Under the pieces are notes generated by a model that was not told where the DNA came from, made no database searches, and was given only the letters and a program-made list of their open reading frames with translations. A DNA stretch of 64,000 bases, taken from Candidatus Saccharimonadota bacterium (GTDB lineage Bacteria > Patescibacteriota > Saccharimonadia > Saccharimonadales > Saccharimonadaceae). The position numbers were made by a program, and so were the translations under genes. Within the stretch, counting starts at the first letter, position 1. Each line of letters begins with the position of its first letter. The stretch lies in the NCBI GenBank assembly GCA_017545485.1, contig JAFWMY010000011.1, positions 62,001-126,000 of the forward strand, written 5' to 3'. Shown here in pieces: positions 34,482 to 42,541 of the stretch.

Positions 34482-35261
34482 ATGGATTATTTTGAGAAAT
34501 TAAATGAAAATCCTTATGAGGATTTAAAATGGAATATTCCTGAAAGAAAGCAGGGGATTGTGAATATTATTGGAGGGAATAAGGGACATTTTAGAACTGA
34601 AGTTAAAGTAGCGGAGTTTTTAGCAGAAGCTTACCCTGTGCAGGAAGTGCGCTTAATTTTACCAGATAGCTTAAAAGGGGAATTACCAGCAATGCCCAAT
34701 TTTTACTTTTTGCCTTCTGTTGAGTCTGGTTCGTTTGCGGAGAGTCAAGAATTAATAAATACTTTTGAAGCTGGTGATTTTAATCTGGTAATTGGTGATT
34801 TGTCGCGTAGTAGTGTAACTGGACGAGCAATTGCAAGCGCGGTTAAAAGTTCCGAAAAGATGACTATCGTCACGCGCGATAGCGTAGATTTATTGTCTGA
34901 AAACTCTCCAGACAAATGGTTAATGAACGAGAATGTAGTAATAATGGCATCGGTCGCACAACTGACTAAACTATTAAGAGCGGTGTACTATCCAAAAATG
35001 CTTTTGATGTCTGCTTCACTAGTGCAGGTAGCCGAAGTATTACATAAATTTACCTTAAGTTATCCAGTTGGAATAGTGACTTTACATAATGATCAGGTGT
35101 TAGTGGCGCACAGTGGAAATGTGAAGGCAGTAGAACTAACGAAAACTGGTTATTCTGCGATGGAATTTTGGAACGGGGAAATAGTCGGAAAAATTGTGGG
35201 GATGAATTTATATAATCCTAGTAATTTCGTGGGGGCGACAGTAGGGGCGGTGCTAGGGTAG
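34482..35261 (+). CDS. Unknown protein, weak resemblance to NAD(P)H-hydrate dehydratase (NnrD) fold
   Basis: A 259-residue protein. The segment IVNIIGGNKGHFRTEVKVAEFLAEAY, an alternating strand/helix layout and the ending FWNGEIVGKIVGMNLYNPSNFVGATVGAVLG vaguely match the ribokinase-like fold of ADP-dependent NnrD. The family GSGD motif is not present, so catalysis of that kind is doubtful. It starts one base after xthA stops, so it is co-transcribed with smpB and xthA. No function is assigned with confidence. Confidence 0.5.
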   Translation: MDYFEKLNENPYEDLKWNIPERKQGIVNIIGGNKGHFRTEVKVAEFLAEAYPVQEVRLILPDSLKGELPAMPNFYFLPSVESGSFAESQELINTFEAGDFNLVIGDLSRSSVTGRAIASAVKSSEKMTIVTRDSVDLLSENSPDKWLMNENVVIMASVAQLTKLLRAVYYPKMLLMSASLVQVAEVLHKFTLSYPVGIVTLHNDQVLVAHSGNVKAVELTKTGYSAMEFWNGEIVGKIVGMNLYNPSNFVGATVGAVLG

Positions 35262-35293
35262 CGAAAACTTTATTATTGTAAATTTTACAACAG

Positions 35294-35941
35294 TTATTTA
35301 CGTTGTGCTTTAGCAGATTTAGCTAACTTTTTTTCAATATCAACGGCATCGCGAGAAATATTGTGGCGACGTTGGCGTAAAAAGAACCATACAAAAACAA
35401 ATATCAAACAACCAAAAGCAAATAATGCCCATTTTACCCAGATTGGCCAACTAGTAGCAAATAGAATAAAAGCGTTAATCAGACCAAGGCAAATAGCAAA
35501 GATATATCGGCGGGTGAGAACGATTCTTTTAGCTAGAGGAAAGTTGCGTTTTGTAAGTGATGTTTCAGTGCAATCGTCTGGGTGCCCAAGGATTTTGCCA
35601 TAAACTAGTAAATCGCCACCTGCAGAAGAGACTAAATAATAAATAATAAATACCAAGCCGGCAATCCAATTTACTCGTACTGTCAAAAATAACACTTGGG
35701 CGGCGGTTAAAAGCACGTCTGAAAACATATCGTACTTTGCGGCATATTTGCGATACTTTGGGGTATTATTTTTCGGGAAAGGCCATTTGCGGGCACAAGT
35801 ACCATCAAATGTGTCAGTTAATTCAGCGACTAGAAAAATAATAAAAGCGGCTTCAGGAGAGCCACCAGCTAAGGCTAGTATGAATAGGACAGTTGCTAAT
35901 ATTAGTCTTGATAAAGTTAAAATATCCGCTAAGTATCTCAT
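35294..35941 (-). CDS. CDP-alcohol phosphatidyltransferase-like membrane protein
   Basis: A 215-residue multi-helix protein of the PgsA/PIS superfamily. The metal-binding signature is DTFDGTCAR followed, after a longer than usual gap, by AKYDMFSD. This keeps the Asp residues but replaces the usual Gly by Ala and inserts about ten residues. It would join an alcohol (glycerol phosphate, inositol or other) to CDP-diacylglycerol. Its ATG overlaps the end of the GT4 gene by 4 nt, so a lipid-modification pair is likely. The C-terminus is basic (KKLAKSAKAQRK). Confidence 0.75.
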   Translation of the reverse strand: MRYLADILTLSRLILATVLFILALAGGSPEAAFIIFLVAELTDTFDGTCARKWPFPKNNTPKYRKYAAKYDMFSDVLLTAAQVLFLTVRVNWIAGLVFIIYYLVSSAGGDLLVYGKILGHPDDCTETSLTKRNFPLAKRIVLTRRYIFAICLGLINAFILFATSWPIWVKWALFAFGCLIFVFVWFFLRQRRHNISRDAVDIEKKLAKSAKAQRK

Positions 35942-37167
35942 GATTTAATTGTATCAAAAATTTTCTCTAGTTGTTTAATTCTTTCCGATATCAAAATTTC
36001 ATTGCGATGGGTAAGCATGATCTTGCTCATTTTTTCAAGCTGTTCTGGATGTATTAACAAATCACTGATAGCACTAGCAATGCTCTCTGCAGTTTCGTCT
36101 TTAGATATTATAAAACTACCCTTTGGCACAATTTCTTGCATGTCTGGATCGCAGAACAACACAGGAACGCCATATGCTTCGGCTTCAATTAGAGTCATAC
36201 CAAAAGTATCGTAATTATATGAGACTAAAACATCTAAATGAGCGTTGGTGATGGCTTCTTTAACTTTTGTAAATGGTGTTTCACCGTGAAATTTAACACT
36301 TAGGCGATGATTTTTAGCAAAAACTTTTGCCTTATTTAAATCTGGGCCACTACCATAAATGTCGCAATGGTATTTGCCTTGGACTTTCGCAAGAGCTTTT
36401 AAAAATACCATGATGCGTTTTTCGCCGGAAACGCGAGAATGCCAAATAATTCTTAAAGTCTCATCTGGCGAAAGAGATTTAATTGGCGGATTATTAGGAA
36501 AATGAGTATCTGGATAGCCATTTGGCAAGGCTTGGCTTGGTTTAGTGACGCCATATTTAATAAGTTTTTTGCGAAAATGTTCAGAGGGGGTTAAAACTAA
36601 ATCTGCAGAATTAGCGTGATTGACCATTAAAGTCCACATTTTGGCTTTAGCAATGGTGTTGGCGAGGTAATCGTCTTTGTGGATTTTAACTGGATGAGGT
36701 AAATACCAGGAATGGAACCAATTTAAAAGACAGGCCACAATCGTGCGCAATCCGAAAGGGATAATCCCAGCCTCACCCATATCTTCACGACCGTGCATGA
36801 CTTGAACAGTAGGAATTTTGAGCTGCTTTCCTAAACGTAAACCAGCAATAGAGCAACCAGACTCATAATGAACATAAAAAATGTCGCAATCTTTGATTTC
36901 TGGATGAGTTTTTAGCAGCCACTTTTCAATAATGCGAGGACGACGTGAAACCGGCGTGAAACCACGAAAGCAAAGACGACAAGACGGAACTGGAAAAATG
37001 TTGGTTTTTGCAAGTTTCTGCAACTCTTCATGAGATTTGGGATAGCTGGAACTAAAAATATAAACCGTGTGACCATTTTGTTCTAGCGCAGCTTTTTGAG
37101 CATTAATTGAACTAACAATACCGCCCGTTAAGTCTAAATAACAATCCGAGAAAAATGCTATTTTCAT
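35938..37167 (-). CDS. GT4-family glycosyltransferase, glycolipid type
   Basis: A 409-residue GT-B enzyme. The N-terminus is KIAFFSDCYLDLTGGIVSSI. The C-terminal half has WHSRVSGEKRI, DIYGSGPD and the donor-site DTFGMTLIEAEAYGVPVLFCD (E-x7-E). It resembles glucosyl- or mannosyl-transferases acting on diacylglycerol or phosphatidylinositol. It is coupled to the CDP-alcohol phosphatidyltransferase gene, so the pair may make and glycosylate one membrane lipid. The -10 box lies 6 nt upstream of the ATG. Confidence 0.85.
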   Translation of the reverse strand: MKIAFFSDCYLDLTGGIVSSINAQKAALEQNGHTVYIFSSSYPKSHEELQKLAKTNIFPVPSCRLCFRGFTPVSRRPRIIEKWLLKTHPEIKDCDIFYVHYESGCSIAGLRLGKQLKIPTVQVMHGREDMGEAGIIPFGLRTIVACLLNWFHSWYLPHPVKIHKDDYLANTIAKAKMWTLMVNHANSADLVLTPSEHFRKKLIKYGVTKPSQALPNGYPDTHFPNNPPIKSLSPDETLRIIWHSRVSGEKRIMVFLKALAKVQGKYHCDIYGSGPDLNKAKVFAKNHRLSVKFHGETPFTKVKEAITNAHLDVLVSYNYDTFGMTLIEAEAYGVPVLFCDPDMQEIVPKGSFIISKDETAESIASAISDLLIHPEQLEKMSKIMLTHRNEILISERIKQLEKIFDTIKS

Positions 37168-37173
37168 AGTTTT

Positions 37174-37182
37174 ATTTTAACA
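37174..37182 (-). promoter_or_regulatory. Extended -10 box of the GT4 gene
   Basis: On the minus strand TGtTAAAAT ends 6 nt before the ATG. It faces away from the metK promoter. Confidence 0.5.
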
Positions 37183-37189
37183 CGCTACA

Positions 37190-37198
37190 TGATATAAT
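37190..37198 (+). promoter_or_regulatory. Extended -10 box of metK
   Basis: TGaTATAAT with transcription expected to begin near 37205, just before the riboswitch. The -35 region is weak. Confidence 0.6.
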
Positions 37199-37215
37199 CA
37201 TAACATTATCAATTA

Positions 37216-37305
37216 ATATCAAGAAGGGGCGAGGGAACGGCCCGGTGACCCCCTGCCAACCTAGTGAAAGCCAAGGTGGTAATTCCGACCAGAAAGGAAA
37301 GATAT
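37216..37305 (+). promoter_or_regulatory. SAM-I/SAM-IV-like riboswitch in the metK leader
   Basis: The core GAGGGAACGGCCCGGTGA (37231-37248), GCCAACC (37255-37261) and AAGGTGGTAATTCC (37273-37286) matches the SAM-I family core (GAGGGA-GGCCC-AUGA, GCAACC, AGGUGC-AAUUCC). Arms P2 (GGC/GCC) and P3 (CC/GG) are visible. Only about 15 nt follow AATTCC, so the usual P4 arm is missing or tiny. The outer helix can form between ATATC (37216-37220) and GATAT (37301-37305). That helix includes the AUG and lies next to GGAAA, so SAM binding should hide the start codon. Translational repression of SAM synthase is the natural reading. Confidence 0.85.
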
Positions 37306-38269
37306 GTTCTATAGAACGGCGGAGAGCGTCTCTCCAAAACACCCAGACAAATTGTGCGACCAAATTTCAGATGCGATTTTGGATGCATATTTAAAAGAAG
37401 ACCCGGATGCCCGTGTGGCTGCAGAGACATGCGGTGGGCATGGCGTTGTGTTTGTAACTGGTGAAATTACTTCTAAAGCCGGTGAGATAGATATTCCAGC
37501 AATCGTGCACCGTATCGCGGGCGACGATATGGAAGTGCATACTAAAATTGTGAAACAGTCTCCAGAAATTGCAGCCGGAGTTGACACCGGTGGTGCAGGA
37601 GACCAGGGAATTATGATTGGTTATGCCTGTGATGAAACACCAGGAATGCTACCTAGAGAAGTAGTTTTGTCACGACGACTCAACCAATTTATTTATAATA
37701 AACACCCATATGATGGCAAAACTCAAGTAACAATTGCGCCGGATGGCACAATTGATTCGGTCGTAGCTAGTTTTCAAAATGTTCCAAAAGATGAACTGGA
37801 AAAGTTGGTGCGCGAGTTTATCTCCACCGAGAAATTAAATGGCAAATTAGAGTTACATATTAACCCGGCCGGTGATTGGAACCAAGGCGGATTTGAAGCA
37901 GATACTGGGCTCACTGGACGTAAATTAATTGTTGACAACTATGGCCCAAGCGTGGCAATTGGTGGTGGCTGCTATTCCGGCAAAGACCCGTCTAAGGTGG
38001 ACCGTTCCGCAGCATATATGGCTCGCCGTATTGCAGTAGATTATTTGCGCGAACGAAAAGCACATGAAGTTTTGGTGCGCCTTGCTTATGCGATTGGTTA
38101 TGCAGAACCTTTGGAAAAAACCGTAATTATTGATGGTGCCGTAGAGGAAATAAAAGGCTACGATTTGACGCCTAATGGTATTATTAAATATTTAGACTTA
38201 AAGCGCCCAATTTACGAAAAAACCGCAATGTGGGGGCACTACGGCCATGAATTCCCGTGGGATAAATAG
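37304..38269 (+). CDS. metK: S-adenosylmethionine synthase, compact form
   Basis: Makes SAM from methionine and ATP. Key motifs are present: ESVSPKHPDKLCDQISD with the catalytic His, KQSPEIAAGVDTGGAGDQGIMIGYA, DGKTQVTI, GLTGRKLIVDNYG and GGGCYSGKDPSKVDRSAAYMAR. The protein has 321 residues against about 380-400 in most bacteria. The loss is spread over the central loops and the C-terminal strand/helix region, while the ending (RPIYEKTAMWGHYGHE) is conserved. It is controlled by the riboswitch whose closing helix contains its AUG. Confidence 0.95.
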   Translation: MFYRTAESVSPKHPDKLCDQISDAILDAYLKEDPDARVAAETCGGHGVVFVTGEITSKAGEIDIPAIVHRIAGDDMEVHTKIVKQSPEIAAGVDTGGAGDQGIMIGYACDETPGMLPREVVLSRRLNQFIYNKHPYDGKTQVTIAPDGTIDSVVASFQNVPKDELEKLVREFISTEKLNGKLELHINPAGDWNQGGFEADTGLTGRKLIVDNYGPSVAIGGGCYSGKDPSKVDRSAAYMARRIAVDYLRERKAHEVLVRLAYAIGYAEPLEKTVIIDGAVEEIKGYDLTPNGIIKYLDLKRPIYEKTAMWGHYGHEFPWDK

Positions 38270-38316
38270 CTAAAGTGTTTTCAGCTTCATTTTAGGTTAA
38301 AAACGCATAATCATAT

Positions 38317-38322
38317 TATAAT
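38317..38322 (+). promoter_or_regulatory. -10 box of the two-component operon
   Basis: TATAAT with CAAGGAG between it and the ATG; a leadered gene. Confidence 0.5.
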
Positions 38323-38339
38323 TAAACAAGGAGAATATT

Positions 38340-39023
38340 ATGCGGATACTTTATGTAGAAGATGCACCTTTCCTGGCTGAAGCTGTAAAATTTAATTTGG
38401 AAAAGCAGGGTATTACAGTTGATTTAGCTGGCGATGGCGAAACTGGATTAGAGAATGCAATAAATAATATATATGATTGCGTAGTGCTTGATATTATGTT
38501 ACCAAAACTATCTGGTACGGATATTTTGAAGCGAATACGCGAAAAAAATATTCAAACACCAGTTATTATGCTATCGGCATTATCAGAAGTTGAAACCAAA
38601 ATTAGTCACCTAGATCACGGTGCAGACGATTATCTTGCTAAACCTTTTAAGAGTGCTGAGCTAGTAGCTAGGATTAAAGCCTTAGTGCGTCGCCCGAAAC
38701 ATATAGATATGCAGAACTTAACCTACGGAGATCTAGTGTTAGATAAAACTAATGCTACTCTAAACGGTGAGCAACTCACTGCTAAAGAGATTGATATAGT
38801 GACTGAACTTATGAAATCGCCTGAGACTTTAGTTAATAAAGAATACCTGCTGGCAAAGATTTGGGGAGAAGAGGGAATTGGCGAAGATAATTATGTGGAG
38901 TCCTATATGTCTCGGATTCGCAAAATATTGAAGAAAATTCATAGTAAGGCTAGGATTGTCACTATTCGTGGCCTAGGTTATAAATTAACGAGTAAAAAAA
39001 ATGTTCAAAAAGCTGCGCAATAG
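38340..39023 (+). CDS. OmpR-family response regulator
   Basis: A 227-residue protein with a receiver domain (1-118; phospho-acceptor Asp in VVLDIMLPK, Lys in YLAKPF) and a winged-helix DNA-binding domain (about 127-220, ending TIRGLGYKL). Its 3' end overlaps the kinase gene by 23 nt, so a cognate pair is certain in context. The signal and targets are unknown; sortase and surface genes lie downstream. Confidence 0.93.
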   Translation: MRILYVEDAPFLAEAVKFNLEKQGITVDLAGDGETGLENAINNIYDCVVLDIMLPKLSGTDILKRIREKNIQTPVIMLSALSEVETKISHLDHGADDYLAKPFKSAELVARIKALVRRPKHIDMQNLTYGDLVLDKTNATLNGEQLTAKEIDIVTELMKSPETLVNKEYLLAKIWGEEGIGEDNYVESYMSRIRKILKKIHSKARIVTIRGLGYKLTSKKNVQKAAQ

Positions 39024-39948
39024 AATTATTATCATCACAATGAGCGTTACAACCGCGGTTTTGATTTTGGCTGGCGTATTTATTACGCTATTCTCTTCTA
39101 ATATGCGCCCAGAACCAAAGCCACGAATAGAAGTCAATTATTCTATGCCTAGTACGGGTAACTACAATGATGAAGAGTTAAAATTATATATTAAAACAGA
39201 CCGTGAAGAAGGCAGAGCACGGCTTCTTATAACCTTATTGGCAGTTGGCGCTATCGTAGAGGTCGCCGTTTTTATCATCACTTATTTCGCTTCACAAAAA
39301 ATAGTTGAACCAGTGAAAGATTCTTATGAGAAACAAAAAATGTTTATAGCAAATGCATCTCACGAGCTTAAGACACCACTTGCAATAATCCAAGCCAACA
39401 TGGAAGCTTTAGACGTAAATAAAGACAATGAGAAATGGAAGCATAATATTGAAAATGAGGTAACTCACGCCAATAAATTGGTCCTTGATTTATTGCAACT
39501 AGCCAGAATGGACGCCGGAAGTACTAGTAAAAAAGTTTTGGAGAAGGTTAATCTAAGAACTGAGATTGAAAAACGCATAAAAATGTTTGAGGCAAAATTC
39601 AACGGCAAGATTAACTTTAAATATTCTGGAGAAGAAGGCGTTTTAAATCTTCCAAAACAAGACGTTTTACAGGTTCTTGATATCTTATTAGATAATGCAA
39701 CGAAATATGGCGACAAAAAAATAAAAGTAATCTTAGACAAAAACCGCATTACAATTTCTAATGATGGAGCCACTGTTTCGCAAAACGATTTGGAAAAGAT
39801 TTTTGATCGTTTCTACCAGACTGATAAGACTAAAGATGGTTCTGGGCTCGGCCTGGCAATTGCTAAAACGCTCTGCGAACAAAATGGCTGGGATATTAGG
39901 TGCGACAGTACAAAAAATCTAACTTCCTTTATCTTGACCTTAAAATAG
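39001..39948 (+). CDS. Membrane sensor histidine kinase
   Basis: A 315-residue kinase with membrane helices at about 9-31 and 74-97 and only a short extracytoplasmic loop (about 40 residues), so it probably senses something in or at the membrane. No full HAMP domain is seen. The H-box is NASHELKTPLAII, the N-box LDILLDNATKYG, and the G-box DGSGLGLAIAK. It is the partner of the overlapping response regulator. Confidence 0.92.
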   Translation: MFKKLRNRIIIITMSVTTAVLILAGVFITLFSSNMRPEPKPRIEVNYSMPSTGNYNDEELKLYIKTDREEGRARLLITLLAVGAIVEVAVFIITYFASQKIVEPVKDSYEKQKMFIANASHELKTPLAIIQANMEALDVNKDNEKWKHNIENEVTHANKLVLDLLQLARMDAGSTSKKVLEKVNLRTEIEKRIKMFEAKFNGKINFKYSGEEGVLNLPKQDVLQVLDILLDNATKYGDKKIKVILDKNRITISNDGATVSQNDLEKIFDRFYQTDKTKDGSGLGLAIAKTLCEQNGWDIRCDSTKNLTSFILTLK

Positions 39949-39958
39949 TTTATTTCAT

Positions 39959-39981
39959 AAAAATAGACCCCAGAGAGTCTA
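39959..39981 (-). terminator. Terminator after tRNA-Leu
   Basis: TAGAC pairs with GTCTA and is followed by five T on the minus strand. The stem is short. Confidence 0.6.
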
Positions 39982-39983
39982 GT

Positions 39984-40070
39984 TGGTGGGCGGGAAGGGA
40001 ATCGAACCCTTACGATCTTGCGATCACCAGATTTTGAGTCTAGCGCGTCTACCAGTTCCGCCACTCGCCC
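39984..40070 (-). tRNA. tRNA-Leu (anticodon CAA)
   Basis: An 87-nt class II tRNA on the minus strand. The acceptor GGGCGAG pairs with the 3' end, the anticodon loop CTCAAAA gives CAA, the long variable arm is GATC-GCAA-GATC, the T-arm is GGGTTCGATTCCC, and the 3' CCA is encoded. It reads UUG codons. Confidence 0.96.
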
Positions 40071-40080
40071 AGTGTTCATT

Positions 40081-40086
40081 ATTATA
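40081..40086 (-). promoter_or_regulatory. -10 box of tRNA-Leu
   Basis: TATAAT on the minus strand, 10 nt before the tRNA 5' end. It is divergent from the sortase promoter 18 bases away. Confidence 0.6.
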
Positions 40087-40104
40087 TCATAAACTGTTAT
40101 AATA

Positions 40105-40113
40105 TGCTATAAT
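40105..40113 (+). promoter_or_regulatory. Extended -10 box of the sortase gene
   Basis: TGcTATAAT ends 6 nt before the sortase ATG, so a leaderless mRNA is inferred. Confidence 0.65.
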
Positions 40114-40119
40114 CTAATC

Positions 40120-41328
40120 ATGAATCCTGAAAACGGTGGGCAATCTTCGTATGACCTACAAAAACAGGCAGCAGCGGCAATAGCAAGAAAAAAAGTGCTA
40201 GCGGCCTATGCTGCGACGGCCCGGAAAAATGCTTTAAAGACCGACGACAAGGGTGGACGCTTGAAAGACGAGCCAGTTACTTCCAAAATCAACTCTGAAT
40301 CTTGGAAAAAATATCATTCCGCATGGCAGGATTACTATCAAAAATACTATAGCGACTATTATTCGCGCGCAGCACAAAACTATATCGCAAAAGAACGCTT
40401 GAAAGACGCTAGAGAAAAAGCCGAGGAAGAAGAAATCTTAAGTTCTCTCACCAGAGCGAGCAAAAAAACGGATGATAAAGCTGGTTTATCTCTAAAAGCA
40501 GATGGCCATCATAGCGCGGTTCAAAGTTCCGAAAGCGCAGAAGATATTGCTAATTCCTTAAAACACAAAATTCGCAAAAAAGCTACTGAAAGCGCTAAAA
40601 AAACTAGGCGACATCGTAAACTAATTCCTGTTTTAGCTGGTGTCGCGGTAGTATTATTAATCCTATTTCTGCAATACAACCGCTTAATTTTCGCTCCGAT
40701 TATGGCGTATGTTTCGCCAGGCAATGCCCCGGCGTCACAAATTGATGCCATTGACCCCACTATAACCGGCGAGGTTTCGGCGGACCCTCGTTTAATTATT
40801 CCTAAATTAAACATTGACGTGCCAATTCGGTTCGGGATATCGTTGTCTGAGGTAATGAGCGCGATGAATAATGGCGTGGCGCACTATCGGATAGCTGGAG
40901 CCAGTGCATATCCTGGTGAAATCGGAAACGTAGTAATTACAGGGCATTCTGCCGGTGATGTTTATAGTTCTAACCCATATAAATTTATTTTCTCTGGGCT
41001 AGAAAGGCTAGAAGATGGTGACTTGATTTACGTTAATTATAATTCAGTGCGATATACTTATCGTGTCGTCAAAAAAGAGGTGGTAGAGCCATCTAACGTT
41101 GCATCATTAGTGGTTGATACAAACAAACCAATACTGACACTTGTAACTTGCACCCCACTAGGTACTTCACGCTATCGTCTGCTCGTAACAGCAGAGCAGA
41201 TTTCACCAAGTTTTGATAACGCTTCGGAAGCTGATAAAATCACACCTACCACTGATGAGGCGGAAGTACTGCCTTCAAATGAACCATCATTCTTTGAGGG
41301 AATTTGGAATTTCCTAACCGGCAATTAA
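40120..41328 (+). CDS. Sortase (transpeptidase for surface protein anchoring)
   Basis: A 402-residue protein. An unusually long cytoplasmic N-terminal region (1-165), rich in Lys, Ala, Tyr and Glu, precedes a membrane helix (about 168-187) and a sortase domain (about 215-365). The active-site residues are His276 (VVITGHSAGD), Cys344 (TLVTCTPLG) and Arg351 or Arg353 (SRYRLLV). The TLxTC form is near classes D/E. An acidic C-terminal extension follows. Likely substrates in the window are the PAPDTG and VPETG proteins. The gene stands alone and is not clustered with its substrates. Confidence 0.93.
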   Translation: MNPENGGQSSYDLQKQAAAAIARKKVLAAYAATARKNALKTDDKGGRLKDEPVTSKINSESWKKYHSAWQDYYQKYYSDYYSRAAQNYIAKERLKDAREKAEEEEILSSLTRASKKTDDKAGLSLKADGHHSAVQSSESAEDIANSLKHKIRKKATESAKKTRRHRKLIPVLAGVAVVLLILFLQYNRLIFAPIMAYVSPGNAPASQIDAIDPTITGEVSADPRLIIPKLNIDVPIRFGISLSEVMSAMNNGVAHYRIAGASAYPGEIGNVVITGHSAGDVYSSNPYKFIFSGLERLEDGDLIYVNYNSVRYTYRVVKKEVVEPSNVASLVVDTNKPILTLVTCTPLGTSRYRLLVTAEQISPSFDNASEADKITPTTDEAEVLPSNEPSFFEGIWNFLTGN

Positions 41329-41330
41329 AA

Positions 41331-42446
41331 CTATTCGGTAATTTGTTCTCGTATTAAATTGTCATCACTAAAATAATACAACCATTTGTCACGAGTGAGA
41401 ATGACAGGGAAACGCGAAGAAACATCATGAGCTATAATACGACGATTTAGCCCATCATAATCATAAACATAAAGTTCGCCCGCACTTACGGAATAAATCA
41501 TATCATTATCCAACCAATCATAGCTTTCTGCGTCGGTATTCCAATAGCCAACCGACATAGTCTCCATATCAAGGGTAGCGATTCTAGACTTGTTGGAAAA
41601 AATCATGAATTCGCCGTCGTGCCCAGCGTGAGTAATTTCTGGAACAAATTCCAAAGTGACTTTTAGAACTGGTTCATCGTATTCTTTTTTATAAACAGTT
41701 ACTACGTCATTATTAAGAGTAGTCAAATAACGGTCTTCATAAAACTTGCTGAAAAATAGCTTCTCTGATTCAGAAATCTTCAGGTTTGGATTAAAATCTT
41801 TGACGGTTTCTTTCTTACTTGGTTCTGGTTTCTTGAAATGCTCGTATAACATACTTAAAGTGACTGGTTTGACTTCAGGCGTATCAGCATCAAGGTTAAT
41901 GCTTAGCCAATTTGGTACAGGGTCGGTGGTAAAGGCTGAATTTTGTTCTTTTGGCAAAACGGAATAAACACTAGTGTTCAAAACGGCAGGATCGCCAGAG
42001 TACAAAAGCATAGTGTCGTGACTTGGCGAAACAAAAACTTTTGTAGTTCCGATGGTGTCCGTAATAGGCGTCGTAGTGCGTTCCAAGAGAAATAGCCTTG
42101 GATAATGTATGCGATATAATAAGCCTTCGGAAATATTGATTGTCTTTGTCCAAGAATCGTATCCCTCTCTCTTTAGAGTAACTACGTGTTCACCAGTTGG
42201 CAAGACTTTGGAGGTATTAGTACGTTGGAGCCAGGACGATTCGCCGTCTATAATAACATCAGCACCAGTCGGTATAGAAGATATTTGTAACATCCCTTGG
42301 CGCTCAACTTTAAAACCGGAGCCCAACCAATACCCTGAGACAATTAACGCTAAAACTATCACGGTAACAATAACAGCTATTACCATTATTACTTCAGAAA
42401 TAATAACTTTTAGGCTCTGCCGCCTCTTTATGGCTTCGTGATCCAT
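41331..42446 (-). CDS. Membrane-anchored PEGA-domain protein
   Basis: A 371-residue protein with a membrane helix (about 17-40) and a PEGA domain (about 50-115: LQISSIPTGADVIIDG and EGYDSWTKTI). The rest resembles a beta-propeller-like extracytoplasmic domain with repeated short strands (for example YDWLDNDMIYSVSAGELYVYDYDG). PEGA domains occur in S-layer and envelope proteins and may bind glycans. It converges with the sortase gene, with two bases between the stops. The partner is unknown. Confidence 0.75.
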   Translation of the reverse strand: MDHEAIKRRQSLKVIISEVIMVIAVIVTVIVLALIVSGYWLGSGFKVERQGMLQISSIPTGADVIIDGESSWLQRTNTSKVLPTGEHVVTLKREGYDSWTKTINISEGLLYRIHYPRLFLLERTTTPITDTIGTTKVFVSPSHDTMLLYSGDPAVLNTSVYSVLPKEQNSAFTTDPVPNWLSINLDADTPEVKPVTLSMLYEHFKKPEPSKKETVKDFNPNLKISESEKLFFSKFYEDRYLTTLNNDVVTVYKKEYDEPVLKVTLEFVPEITHAGHDGEFMIFSNKSRIATLDMETMSVGYWNTDAESYDWLDNDMIYSVSAGELYVYDYDGLNRRIIAHDVSSRFPVILTRDKWLYYFSDDNLIREQITE

Positions 42447-42455
42447 AGTGCTATT

Positions 42456-42464
42456 ATTATAACA
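42456..42464 (-). promoter_or_regulatory. Extended -10 box of the PEGA gene
   Basis: TGtTATAAT on the minus strand, 9 nt before the ATG, leaving at most a 2-3 nt leader. Confidence 0.55.
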
Positions 42465-42486
42465 TAAAAATTATTAAAAATAACCC

Positions 42487-42515
42487 TTGCGCTTTTATTT
42501 AAAGAATAGTATTAT
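42487..42515 (+). promoter_or_regulatory. Promoter of the DUF4367-like gene
   Basis: TTGCGC, 17 bases, TATTAT (42510-42515). GCGAGGT serves as a ribosome binding site before the ATG. Confidence 0.65.
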
Positions 42516-42541
42516 AGATATAAGGATAAGCGAGGTATTAA

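Noticed and set aside
37172-37430. Minus-strand open frames over the metK leader
   Set aside because: They are antisense to the riboswitch and the metK 5' end, have no ribosome binding site, and show no protein features.
40120-40680. Separate small gene for the Lys/Ala-rich region before the sortase
   Set aside because: The frame is continuous with the sortase domain and has a good -10 box only before 40120, so it is treated as one protein.
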